Below, one piece after another: positions 9,006 through 17,904 of a DNA stretch of 23,278 nt. Origin of the DNA: Barthelona sp. PAP020 (Eukaryota > Metamonada: BaSk clade); contig JARQWU010000168.1 of assembly GCA_040182905.1 (NCBI GenBank), positions 1-23,278 of the forward strand. Reading direction: 5' to 3'. Under the pieces are notes generated by a model. It searched no databases and was not told where the DNA came from. It saw nothing but the letters and a program-made list of their open reading frames with translations. Position 1 is the stretch's first letter. The number at the start of each line of letters is the position of its first letter. A program made the position numbers and the translations under genes.

Positions 9006-9279
9006 AAAAGAAATTTTTCCCACCAATTTTTTCAATTTTTTTTTTTGGTTTTTAGGGTTTTTGAAATAATTTCATTAAAATATTCTACATTTTTAATAAC
9101 CAAAATTATTTTCAATAAATATATATTTTTAAGGAAATAAAAGAAAATTTACAACACATATCCTTTGAAAATTTAAGAGTTTTTAAATAAATATTTAAAT
9201 TATGTGTGTGAATGGTGTTGTTGATCAAAAATAGGGAAAAATAAATTCAGACGCCTCCTATTTTTGATTTTTTTTTTTA
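9006..9279. other. Divergent intergenic region, RPL27A/EI24
   Basis: This shared upstream region of two divergent genes is very A/T-rich, with an 11-T tract (9036-9046) near RPL27A and another (9268-9278) immediately before the EI24 start. No coding signal is visible. Confidence 0.5.
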
Positions 9280-9288
9280 ATGGATTAG
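9280..9288 (+). promoter_or_regulatory. Minimal upstream ORF (ATG GAT TAG) abutting the EI24 start
   Basis: ATG GAT TAG lies in frame directly before the ATG at 9289 with no base between. If it is in the mRNA, ribosomes would meet a two-codon ORF and have to reinitiate. If transcription starts after 9280, it is irrelevant. A T-run of 11 lies immediately upstream. Confidence 0.4.
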
Positions 9289-10368
9289 ATGGTGGAACGA
9301 AAAGAAAAACACCAAAATTCGTGGATTAGACAAATTTATACGGGATTTAAAGCTTCAAAAGAAATCAGAAATGTTCATTTGTTTCTTCAAAAATCCAATG
9401 ATTTGAAGCATATTTTAATACAATGTTTAATTGCAAATTTAGCTGTAATAATTGTTGGATTTTTTCTTTTACCAAGAATGTTAGAGTTAGTTTTTGATGT
9501 TTTAACAGGTAATTCTAAATATCTGGCAAAAATATTTGCTCGTAATATATTAACATCATTTTGGAGTTTACCTGTATCTTTTATAAGAGCGATGATGAAT
9601 GGAGTTTTTCATAATGGAATTGCAGCGACTTTATACAATTTATTGAGGCCAAAAACACCAAATTTATTACAAAGTAATGGGAAAATGTTGAATCCTAATC
9701 GCAGGAAAAGAATATTAGAGAGGGAAAAGACTTTACCATTTTATGACCAATTTTTCAAGGATGCTGTGATAAGGTATGGGTTGTTATTCATTCACACAAT
9801 TATTTCAATGATAATTGACTCTATTTTTAGCTCTATTTCCAATCATTCATTGATTATGAACGTTCTTCAATGGTTTTTGAGGGCATTTATCTCTTGTTTT
9901 CTTGAATGTGTTTATTTTTTTGAGCCAAGATTTATAAGGAAAGGAATAATTTTTACCAATTTATCAATAGTCGTTGAAAGTCATTCAGCTTTCTTCTTGG
10001 GTTATTCGTTTTTTTTTAGTTTGTTTACATCTTTTGAAATTAACTTTTTTTTCAATGGTTTTGAAAAACAAACTGCAGATGTTATTAATTTTATTTTAAA
10101 TTGGGTTATTCCTGCTATAGGAGCTCCTATATTTACTGTTGTTGCTTGTACAATTCCGTTGGAACACATGTCTAAAGGACGTTCATATCTTCCAATTTTT
10201 GTCATTCACAGAAAAATTCTGTCATTCATTGCTGATCACTATTTTGGACAACCTGTAACTCAAGTAACTGTTTCTACTCCTGTAAGGAAAACTGTCAATT
10301 TTCAACCTGAAAGGAGAACATATTCCAAGAGCTTTCTTTCTTTAACACCACCATTGAAAGAAATATAG
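9289..10368 (+). CDS. EI24 (etoposide-induced 2.4) family membrane protein
   Basis: The product has 359 residues, close to human EI24 (340). Hydrophobic segments lie at about 42-62, 85-118, 160-185, 190-215, 228-250 and 264-290. The best diagnostic is ECVYFFEPRFIRKG (residues 206-219), matching the family's Y-C-F-E-Y-R-W-F-N-K-G block. The spacing to a G-Y/F-G-like membrane segment, and the following I-P-L-E-H-x-x-K-G-R-S-Y-L-P-I-F segment, parallel the family's A-N-E-A-x-x-P-G-K-A-Y. EI24/EPG-4 proteins reside in the ER and act in autophagy and membrane traffic. The start at 9289 directly follows a tiny upstream ORF. Stop TAG. I am fairly sure of the family; the function here is inferred. 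Confidence 0.72.
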   Translation: MVERKEKHQNSWIRQIYTGFKASKEIRNVHLFLQKSNDLKHILIQCLIANLAVIIVGFFLLPRMLELVFDVLTGNSKYLAKIFARNILTSFWSLPVSFIRAMMNGVFHNGIAATLYNLLRPKTPNLLQSNGKMLNPNRRKRILEREKTLPFYDQFFKDAVIRYGLLFIHTIISMIIDSIFSSISNHSLIMNVLQWFLRAFISCFLECVYFFEPRFIRKGIIFTNLSIVVESHSAFFLGYSFFFSLFTSFEINFFFNGFEKQTADVINFILNWVIPAIGAPIFTVVACTIPLEHMSKGRSYLPIFVIHRKILSFIADHYFGQPVTQVTVSTPVRKTVNFQPERRTYSKSFLSLTPPLKEI

Positions 10369-10974
10369 ATGCGTAAACACTTTTAAATCAATCACTACTG
10401 ATTTTTGATAAAACTAACAAGTTTAATCGGTAGATAGTATTCATATGAGATTTTTACAGTTGATTTTTTTCTTGTGAGAAGGAAGTTATTAATATATTCA
10501 CTTAATTGATGTGGATTGTTTTTGTTGGTTGTTTCCGACGGTTTTTTTTTATAATTGAAAAGAAAATCGTGCCAAACCAAAATAAATTCAACAAAAATTA
10601 TTTATTCAACTCATAGTCTATCCTAAGAATAAATTTTATTATTTCTTTTTGTTTAATCACACATATTGATGAAAAAAAAAAAAATTTTTAAATTGTTGTT
10701 GTGATTTTTTATTGAAACGTTTGAAAGTCAACAATTTCAAAGATTGGATTTATTCAAATAAAAATATTAAACAAACTTTTAGGAAATAAAAAAACAACAA
10801 AAATTCTGTTTGTGAAAAGAACATATAAAATGAAATAATAATCACAATTCTTAAAGATGAGGTTATTTAAGATTAAAAGAAGAAACCAAATCTTCTCTTT
10901 AACAAAAAAAAAGTGAACAAATAAAAACAATTGTTCTTGAAAAAAAATTCCGAAAAAAATTTCCTTTCTTTATT
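10369..10974 (+). other. Gene-free region upstream of the STM1/SERBP1-like gene
   Basis: About 600 bp of low-complexity A/T-rich DNA with several A- and T-runs (for example 10904-10912). One ACTAACAAG string occurs near 10405, but no exon pair fits it. I see no gene. Confidence 0.4.
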
Positions 10975-10980
10975 TCATTA
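10975..10980 (+). promoter_or_regulatory. Initiator-like TCATTA before the STM1/SERBP1-like gene
   Basis: TTTCATTA sits with its A 7 nt before the ATG at 10984, the short leader typical of trichomonad genes. This is one of five similar sites in the window. Inferred from position and motif. Confidence 0.4.
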
Positions 10981-10983
10981 AAA

Positions 10984-11422
10984 ATGTTCAATTCAAACAT
11001 ATTTGCCAATTTAACTGAAGTTCAAGAAGAAGAACCTCAAAAAACCCAAACAACTGGATCTACTGGTATTTTTTACTTGTGATTTTCTTTTTATTCAATT
11101 CTTTAATTATTTATCACCACTAACGTCAGATTTTGAAGATGCTAAGAATGTTGTAGCCAAGGGTGCTCGTGACAACAGATCTCACAAGGACAAACAACAT
11201 ACTCGTAAAAGAGCTTTTGATCGTAAGTCTGGTCAAGGCAGAAACGATAACAGAAAAGGAACTTTTTATCGCGATAATCAAAACAGAGATGAAAATAAGA
11301 CTGGTTTTGAAAAGAAGCCTCAATCCGAAAATGTTGAAGAAACTGTTCCCCAAGAAAAAGTTTTCAGTTTGGATCAATTCCAACAAAATAGAAAGCGTGT
11401 TGTTCTTAAAAAGAAAAACTAA
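10984..11422 (+). CDS. STM1/SERBP1 (HABP4) family ribosome-associated protein, two exons
   Basis: Exon 1 (10984-11065) and exon 2 (11130-11422) join in frame to give 124 residues, starting MFNSNIFANLTEVQEEEPQ. After the splice comes an acidic-basic stretch and KRAFDRKSGQGRND, matching the family's K-R-E-F-D-R-H-S-G-x-x-R core, then a Lys/Arg/Asn-rich tail with VFSLDQFQQNRKRVV. STM1 and SERBP1 occupy the mRNA channel of idle ribosomes and preserve 80S particles under stress. The protein is much shorter than yeast or human members. The lack of an ATG suited to exon 2 alone, and the good splice signals, support the intron. Confidence 0.75.
11066..11129 (+). other. Spliceosomal intron, 64 nt
   Basis: The intron begins GTATTTTTTA and ends CACTAACGTCAG. 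The presumed branch A is 6 nt from the end. The upstream codon phase is one base (G) and the downstream exon supplies AT, making GAT. Without splicing the frame stops within the intron (TGA at about 11080). Confidence 0.75.
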
Positions 11423-11558
11423 ATTTTGATAAAAATAATCTGTGTTTCAGACGGTTTCTGTTTTTTATTTTACCATCATTGAAATATTGCAATGTGGGGT
11501 ATGCTAGAAAAAACCAAAACATTCATATTTAATTTTTTTTTTTTTCAAGAAAGGTTGT

Positions 11559-11567
11559 TCATTAACC
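11559..11567 (+). promoter_or_regulatory. Initiator-like TCATTAACC before pecanex
   Basis: TCATTAACC has its A 11 nt before the ATG at 11572, and a 13-T tract (11533-11545) lies just upstream. It has the same motif class as at four other genes here. Confidence 0.4.
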
Positions 11568-11571
11568 TTTA

Positions 11572-14298
11572 ATGTCTGATTATTTATATGCTCTTCTTAG
11601 AGTTTGCATTGGTGAAACAGATAATTTATCCAGTCAACATGAAAATGTGATAAGATCCTTTTTCCCAATGTATGGAATTATATATTTTGGAATACCTTTT
11701 TTTATTGGTGTTTTTAAATTTAATGAAATGATTAAAGTTATTACTTATATTTTTTTATGTTTATTTTTTTGGATTTCAACTATAAAAGTCAACAGTTACA
11801 GAAAAAGTCGCTATAGTCAGTTTTATCTGTTTGGAGACCATTTAAAAATATGGGCTTTGATTAAAAATTGTTTTGTTGGTACTTCAGCAATCGCTTTAAA
11901 TTATGTCATATTGGAGAAATTGGAGACGCTTTATCAAATAGTTTTTGTTACTGTAGCTTTTTTTTTAACATTTCAATTGTATTATACATCACCAACAAGC
12001 AGTTATGCATCACAAATTGCACCAGATTTTACTGTAATGAGTCATAGACCATTATTGTTTATAATCAATGCTTTATTTTATGTGATACAATATTATTTAC
12101 CTCATTTTGATGTGCTTCTCTTTGGTAACTATCATTTATCTCATGTGTTTATATGCAGAATTAGTGAATTATTTGGTTTGTTTGGTTTTTACTGTTTTGT
12201 TTTTTCTATTGAATCTGGAAGAATTTCATCACTCGGAAGATTCTTACATTGGCTGTTTGAAGTTGTGAATCATGTTTTTTTGGGACACAGCAGACGTGTA
12301 AGATTTCTCAGTGTTTTTATTGAATTTTTGTTAACCATTATTTTGTTTATATATTCTTTTTCTATGTTAAAACAAAATTTAGTTGTTGGAATGATGCTTT
12401 TTTTTGTTTTAAGTTATAATATTTTTATTTTCAGCAATATTTTTATGTTTCGAAAAATATTCAGCTCATTTAAGAAAATTGCTCATTTTTTGTTGATAAA
12501 TGGATTTATTGCTGTTGTAACGCTGTGTATTTTTCGTTTCAACATATCATCCATTGTGATTGTAATTGTTTCTATCCTTTACATTATTGCTTTTAAAGGA
12601 TTTGGAATATTAAGAACCAATGCAATTTATGACCTCAAAGGTTTATCAGGTTATTCTTTCGATCCAGAAAAGGAAAATTTTGATGATGAAAAAACAACAT
12701 TTTTAGATTATTTTACCAGATGTTTCAGATTTTGTGCTAAGATTTGCTTACCCATATTAATCATCAAGCACTTAACCCAAGCAGAATCATGCAGTTTTGA
12801 TGGATTAATCAATAACGATCTTCACACACATTTATTCATACTTATGTTTCATTATATATTTTCAATGGCCTATTATGAATTTAAAATCTTTGGTTTTGTT
12901 GTTATCATTTTGAATATGATATTTTCATGGGATATAAATGCCTACCTTGATGTGCATCACTATTATTTTGGTATTTTCATCTGTGTTTGGATATATCGCT
13001 TTTTAGATTTACATACTCATTCATTTAGTGGAATAAATAATGCATCGCTATTTTTGATGAGAGTCCCATTGGGTATTTTCGGAGTATTTGCATCATTCTT
13101 TGATAATCATCTTAAAAATTGTCAAAGCCAACCGTTTAGTGTCGTTGGAAGTTGCTTACCAATGGGTAATTGGGTTGATCTCCATGATAAACTAACTATG
13201 AAACATGTTTTATTACAATTAAGTGGTGTTAGAATGGAAAAAGTGCTAAAGAATTGGCTTATCAGTGGTAGATTTGGTGAAGTGCAATTCGGTGATGTGT
13301 TTATGTTGTTTGGAGATTCAAAAGACTATTTGTTGGAGATATTTGAGATAAACGAATTTTTTATGATATATAGTTTAAGATTACTCACTAATAAACAAAC
13401 ATTATGTCATTCACTTGAACGAAACGCGGTTGTATCTTTTATAAATGATGGCTGTTCTCTTGATTATGGAAATGAATCATTTTTCGTTACTAACTTGCTT
13501 TCTTTGAGTCCAGTTTTACGTATTCAGCGATTAGTTTCATTCAATACTGCAAATGCTTTTGATATTACTGAATTTGCAAATCCTTCTGATTTAGCTGTCT
13601 GTTATTGTGTTGCTTACAAATGGTTACAAAAGACCAATAGAATCGACATAGATTTTGAAAAGGAAGGAAATTCAAAGACAATTGGACCAGTATTCAGATC
13701 AGATTATGGCTTGGAGTGTCGTGAAATTAATTTTCTCCGGTATTTGGTTGCATGCTATATAAGTCCAGAAAATATTAAACTTATCAAGCCTGATGAATCT
13801 TTTGATAGTCAAAATGAAGTTGACCAACCATCCAAATATATTTATCATGACTTTGACGCTCACAATCATATTCATGGACTAGCCATTGTTATTTACAATG
13901 AATGTTTTGTTCTTGATCCAGGAAGTGTTGCCAAATTGACAGATGATGATCTTTTGAGAATGTTTTGTTCCATTTCATTTTTGAGGAGTTTAAAAGACTT
14001 AAATACTATGAAAAAAGACAATGATTTTGTTGCATTAGTTCAAACAGACAATCCTATTCCCCATGTTCAATTATTGAGCACTCTTTCACAGAAGATGGGA
14101 GTTATCAGATACAATTCAAAAACAATATATAGAAAATGGGATGGTGAGGCAAGTTTAATATTGGCTTATCATGATACAAACTCTGAACGAGTTTCTATTC
14201 AGTCAGATGCTGCATCTCTAAACAATTTATGTATCATGTTGGCACACCCACCCATTGGATATCCAGATGCAATCAGTGCCAAAATGGTTTCTTTTTAA
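11572..14298 (+). CDS. Pecanex-like multi-pass membrane protein
   Basis: The protein has 908 residues. The N-terminal half (about 1-510) contains ten or more hydrophobic segments. The C-terminal half is the Pecanex_C domain: a segment with SGRFGEVQFGDVFMLFGD corresponds to the family's GRWGNYSTGDCFIL; then come LVSFNTANAF and YHDFDAHNHIHG. The end, ERVSIQSDAASLNNL followed by PPIGYPDAISAKM, matches the family's signature ERGSIQNAKQALRN then QPIGYPIYVSP. Pecanex proteins are ER/Golgi membrane proteins with a role in Notch signalling in animals and a general secretory role elsewhere. This copy is shorter than animal ones. Start chosen at the first ATG after an initiator-like motif; the stop TAA falls right after the conserved end. 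Confidence 0.88.
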   Translation: MSDYLYALLRVCIGETDNLSSQHENVIRSFFPMYGIIYFGIPFFIGVFKFNEMIKVITYIFLCLFFWISTIKVNSYRKSRYSQFYLFGDHLKIWALIKNCFVGTSAIALNYVILEKLETLYQIVFVTVAFFLTFQLYYTSPTSSYASQIAPDFTVMSHRPLLFIINALFYVIQYYLPHFDVLLFGNYHLSHVFICRISELFGLFGFYCFVFSIESGRISSLGRFLHWLFEVVNHVFLGHSRRVRFLSVFIEFLLTIILFIYSFSMLKQNLVVGMMLFFVLSYNIFIFSNIFMFRKIFSSFKKIAHFLLINGFIAVVTLCIFRFNISSIVIVIVSILYIIAFKGFGILRTNAIYDLKGLSGYSFDPEKENFDDEKTTFLDYFTRCFRFCAKICLPILIIKHLTQAESCSFDGLINNDLHTHLFILMFHYIFSMAYYEFKIFGFVVIILNMIFSWDINAYLDVHHYYFGIFICVWIYRFLDLHTHSFSGINNASLFLMRVPLGIFGVFASFFDNHLKNCQSQPFSVVGSCLPMGNWVDLHDKLTMKHVLLQLSGVRMEKVLKNWLISGRFGEVQFGDVFMLFGDSKDYLLEIFEINEFFMIYSLRLLTNKQTLCHSLERNAVVSFINDGCSLDYGNESFFVTNLLSLSPVLRIQRLVSFNTANAFDITEFANPSDLAVCYCVAYKWLQKTNRIDIDFEKEGNSKTIGPVFRSDYGLECREINFLRYLVACYISPENIKLIKPDESFDSQNEVDQPSKYIYHDFDAHNHIHGLAIVIYNECFVLDPGSVAKLTDDDLLRMFCSISFLRSLKDLNTMKKDNDFVALVQTDNPIPHVQLLSTLSQKMGVIRYNSKTIYRKWDGEASLILAYHDTNSERVSIQSDAASLNNLCIMLAHPPIGYPDAISAKMVSF

Positions 14299-14642
14299 CA
14301 CTGTAAATAGAATCTTTCCCTTTTTTTCATTCTGTTAATCAATAAATGTAAAAGAAACCTGACACATTTTTTGATAGTTATCATTTATTTCACAAGTCTT
14401 CAAGGATAGCTTTTCTCTGAAAAGTCTGAAAAATTAAGGTTATCAATGAAAAATTGCATTCAAATCTACCGGAAAAGTAAAAATCGAGTTCTCTTCCTAT
14501 CAATGCTTTTCTCTCCATGTTTCTGATTCTCAAAAAAATAATTTCAATAAAAATTGAAAAAATATATTTACAAAAATCCGATTCTTCAGTCTTTTGCAGT
14601 ATAGAAGACGAAAAATAAATAAAAACAATATTGCCCAAAATT
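14299..14642. other. Convergent 3' gap, pecanex/ABC transporter
   Basis: 344 bp between two convergent stop codons. An 82-codon minus-strand frame (14390-14638) exists but has no good start and no recognisable domain. Otherwise A/T-rich with AATAAA at 14341. I see no gene. Confidence 0.4.
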
Positions 14643-16424
14643 TCAATTCAAAATCAACTGTTCAGAATTTATATTTCCAATTTTCAATTCATATGTATGA
14701 ACTTTTGCTAATTCCGCACTATGACAAACGTTGATAAATATGGGCTTTTCTTTCATCAACAAATTGAAATATTTCAAAGCATCTTTAGAGGGAATATTCC
14801 CAAAAATTTCATCACCAATAACCACCATTGGTTTTTCCATATAAACAACAATCATTAAAAGTCGATGTTGTTCACCAGTTGAAAGAATAATTTCCCAAGG
14901 TTTAACTTGATTGTAAATTGGAATTAAACTTTCCAAATCAAATAAAATCAAGGCTTTTTCAAATTCATGCTTCATATCATTTGACAATTGGTGATGAAAC
15001 AGTATTTGAGGGAGTGTTTCTTCATAGAATAATGGTTTTTGGACTAAAACACTGGCTTTTAACATTGAAAATGAACCTGAATAAGGTTTCCAAAGGTTCA
15101 TCAAGGTCCTAATAATTCCTGTTTTTCCTGAACCAGAAGGCCCTGTAATTGACAAAGATTCACCTGCTTTTAAATCAAAATTTAAAGGTCCTGTAATAGG
15201 TGGACAATTTGGTGGTGAAATTACAAGATTTTGGAGCTGAACTGTGCAATCTTGATAATATGCGGAAGTTTCTCTTTTGGCTTCAGAATTTTCTTGAAGA
15301 ATCTCTTCTAATTCCCCAACACGATGTGTATATCCTGCTAATTGAACACAAGATTCAACTAAAAGCACAATTTCACTCATATTGCTCATCAATTCATTTG
15401 TAGCAAAAACAGTTTTTAAAATCTTATCAATATATGTTGCTTTATGATATTTTTCTGTGTAAAAATATAAAAATCCAGGAATCATGAACCCAATCAAAAC
15501 CTTTGCGGCTTTGAAAAAATTATTGATAAAATCTATTGGCATGTAACCCAATAAAACAGTTTTAGTATTTGACACGCAACTTGCTAGCTTAGAATTAAGA
15601 TAAGAATGATGATATGAATTTCCAGAAGTAAGAGCAATATTCTCTGCATTCAATTTAACCAGTAAATGGTGCGCTCTAAAATCTCCTTCCAAATGTTGCT
15701 GACGATAAACCCTCACCGTGACTCGAGATGAAAGATAGAGAGATAAAAAAACAGAAATAGACAAAAATAATGTGGGTGTGAACCATAAATCTCCAAGAGT
15801 ATCATGTAATGCAATAGACATTGTGATCACAGATAATATACAGTTAAATAGCTTTGAAAAAATAGACCAAACACTTTCACAAAATAATTGAGCATCTTTA
15901 GTGATACGCTGATCTGGATTATCAACAATGTCAGTGGAAATCAAATGAAAGTAATTTTCATTGGAAAAATATCTACGATGCAAATGGTTGGATAAATTTT
16001 GTCTTAATAGTGCCCGAAAATAACTGCTGCAAAATTTATAGAACATATTAATAAAGGAAAAACCAACAATCAACAGAATACTTCTGATAGTAACTGAATG
16101 AAACGCCGATTTATCAAAATTGTTCAATGCGTTCTTGAAAGAAGTTGGCAAATCAACCAGATAAAATCGAAAAATGGTGTTTGCAATGCTGAGAAATATC
16201 AATATCGTGAAGAACAAACCAACATTAGAACAAAATGATCCAAAAGAAAGAACCAACAATCTCTTTAACCTGTTAAAAAATAACCCTCCATATCCTGTGT
16301 AATGACCAGATTCACTAGGTAAATTTTCGGTTGTTTCTTTTTCTAAAATATCAAAATCTTCATCTTCGGTGTCCAATTCAGCTTCTATGTCAACATCATT
16401 CAAATTTAAGAAAATTTCAGTCAT
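14643..16424 (-). CDS. ABCD-type (ALD-like) half ABC transporter
   Basis: Starting at ATG 16424 (the frame runs on upstream only to a TTG), the protein has 593 residues: one membrane domain followed by one nucleotide-binding domain. VDNPDQRITKD is the loop motif typical of ABCD transporters. Walker A GPSGSGKT is at 428-435, the Q-loop glutamine in LVQKPLF at about 462, the signature LSTGEQHR at 514-521, Walker B VVIGDE with D538-E539, and the switch histidine at 568. The D-loop after DE reads IFGNI rather than the usual (A/C)TS-A. ABCD proteins move acyl-CoAs into peroxisomes, or, for ABCD4, cobalamin from lysosomes; the substrate here cannot be read. An acidic segment precedes the first membrane span. 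A 13-base T-tract (minus strand) lies 64 nt upstream. Confidence 0.85.
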   Translation of the reverse strand: MTEIFLNLNDVDIEAELDTEDEDFDILEKETTENLPSESGHYTGYGGLFFNRLKRLLVLSFGSFCSNVGLFFTILIFLSIANTIFRFYLVDLPTSFKNALNNFDKSAFHSVTIRSILLIVGFSFINMFYKFCSSYFRALLRQNLSNHLHRRYFSNENYFHLISTDIVDNPDQRITKDAQLFCESVWSIFSKLFNCILSVITMSIALHDTLGDLWFTPTLFLSISVFLSLYLSSRVTVRVYRQQHLEGDFRAHHLLVKLNAENIALTSGNSYHHSYLNSKLASCVSNTKTVLLGYMPIDFINNFFKAAKVLIGFMIPGFLYFYTEKYHKATYIDKILKTVFATNELMSNMSEIVLLVESCVQLAGYTHRVGELEEILQENSEAKRETSAYYQDCTVQLQNLVISPPNCPPITGPLNFDLKAGESLSITGPSGSGKTGIIRTLMNLWKPYSGSFSMLKASVLVQKPLFYEETLPQILFHHQLSNDMKHEFEKALILFDLESLIPIYNQVKPWEIILSTGEQHRLLMIVVYMEKPMVVIGDEIFGNIPSKDALKYFNLLMKEKPIFINVCHSAELAKVHTYELKIGNINSEQLILN

Positions 16425-17105
16425 AAAATGGTCAGAAAAAAAAAATCTACATGAAATCAATCAAGAAAAATAATTTATGTTTTAATCAAAAAAAAAAAAA
16501 GTAATCAAAAGTAATGATAGAAAACAAATTTAACATTGAGATTTAAAAGTTAAAAAAAAGAGCAATAAATTTGTGAAAGAAGAAAACCAAATGAAACTAA
16601 ATGGAATGATATTTCTTCTTTCAAAAAAAAAACACTTACTCAAGTCTAATTTGCAAATACCAAAGAATCAAAAATTATTGTTTGAGAAAATGGAAGAACA
16701 CTTCAGTTCAAAAAAGAGAAATTGCAAAAGCCTGTTAGAAACATGATACAACACTAAATAATTTATATGGAAACACAAAAATAAAAATATTTAAATCCAT
16801 TGGCCTAATAAATATCTAAACAAACTTAAAACCAAAAAATAGATATGTTCACGAACAAATAGTTAAATCAAATAAAAAATTTGCTCAAGAATTAATTTCA
16901 AGAGTTAGAATAAATGAGATAAAAGGAGAACGAAGACTAATTTTTTTTTTTTGAAAATGGCAATTAATAAGTATTAAAATTTTCAAAAAAAGTAAGCAAA
17001 ATAAGCATATTTATGAATAAAATAATCAAATGCAAAAAAAGTTATTTTTAAAACAATTTTTTCCTTTTTGAGACGAAAAAAATACCGTAATTATATTGAT
17101 AATTT
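16425..17105. other. Divergent intergenic region, ABC transporter/GTPase
   Basis: About 680 bp of very A/T-rich DNA shared as upstream region by two divergent genes, with A/T runs at 16488-16500 and 16941-16952. No protein, RNA gene or clear initiator motif is visible near the GTPase start. Confidence 0.45.
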
Positions 17106-17759
17106 ATGGAAACAACTCATTCCAAACTAAAAGTACTGATTGTTGGAGATCTTAAAAGTGGGAAAACCAGTTTGTTGACCGCATTTTTAGAACGCACTTT
17201 TGGTGTTGGCTACAAAGCCACATCTTTATTTTCTAATGAAGATTATTTATATGAACGATCTGGTGAGAACTTTATTGTTACATTTTGGGATATTGCAGGT
17301 CAATTTCGAACTGAAAATGAAATTCTTTTGGAAAGAAACGAAAATAATGAGCAAAAACCAATGGGTAATACGTATTTGCCATTATTATTTCATGATAGTC
17401 ATTGCGTTATTTTGTGTATTGATTCACAACAAAGACGAGGTTGGAATAATTCGATAGACTTTTGGATGAAATTGATTGAATGTCATTTACCTCCAGTAAT
17501 TCCAGTCATTTGTACAATAACAAAAAAAGATTCTGAAACTATTACAAAAGATGATATAGACTTTGTAAAATCTCGTGGTTTTGAACACGTTATTTTAACG
17601 AGCAGTAAACTTTTAGAAAATGTCGATAACTTATTTTTTAAATCGATTGAATTAGCATTTGAACAATATTCACCTCAACAGCATAGCTCTTTAACACCTC
17701 GATTTGAAGATGATGGGTTTTATGAAAATGAAAAACAATCTAATTGCTGTTTTTTATAA
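17106..17759 (+). CDS. Divergent Ras-superfamily small GTPase with CAAX box
   Basis: The protein has 217 residues. G1 is GDLKSGKT (14-21), G3 is WDIAGQ (61-66), G4 is TKKD (139-142) with T in place of the usual N, and G5 is TSSK (165-168). After G3 there is an insertion of about 15 Asn/Glu-rich residues (73-88) inside switch II. The C-terminus is CCFL, a CAAX-type prenylation signal whose final Leu favours geranylgeranylation. It is therefore a membrane-anchored Ras/Rab-like switch. It does not fit a standard subfamily well, so I give no symbol. Its 3' end converges on the gene at 17905-18471. Confidence 0.85.
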   Translation: METTHSKLKVLIVGDLKSGKTSLLTAFLERTFGVGYKATSLFSNEDYLYERSGENFIVTFWDIAGQFRTENEILLERNENNEQKPMGNTYLPLLFHDSHCVILCIDSQQRRGWNNSIDFWMKLIECHLPPVIPVICTITKKDSETITKDDIDFVKSRGFEHVILTSSKLLENVDNLFFKSIELAFEQYSPQQHSSLTPRFEDDGFYENEKQSNCCFL

Positions 17760-17831
17760 TTTTATTTTTTGTTTTTGTTTTTACAACGTTTCGCTGTTTA
17801 TTCCTCAAGTCAATGTAAAAAACTATTCCTG

Positions 17832-17847
17832 TTTTTTTTTTTTTTTT
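17832..17847 (+). repeat. 16-base T tract in a convergent 3' gap
   Basis: An uninterrupted T16 lies in the 145-bp space between the GTPase stop and the stop of the convergent small gene. It is the longest homopolymer I noticed and a likely site of sequencing or length variation. Confidence 0.6.
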
Positions 17848-17904
17848 AATGTCTCATGTAAGAAATAAAAAGAAATATAATTTACAATAAACAACTTTTT
17901 TGTT

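Noticed and set aside
10395-10580. 61-codon minus-strand ORF
   Set aside because: Low-complexity Lys/Asn-rich translation in A/T-rich intergenic DNA, no family resemblance.
14390-14638. 82-codon minus-strand ORF in the convergent gap
   Set aside because: No good start, no recognisable domain, and low-complexity A/T sequence; a two-exon mini-gene model could be drawn but nothing supports it.
16425-16460. Twelve extra residues at the ABC transporter N-terminus
   Set aside because: The upstream codon is TTG; the first ATG is 16424.
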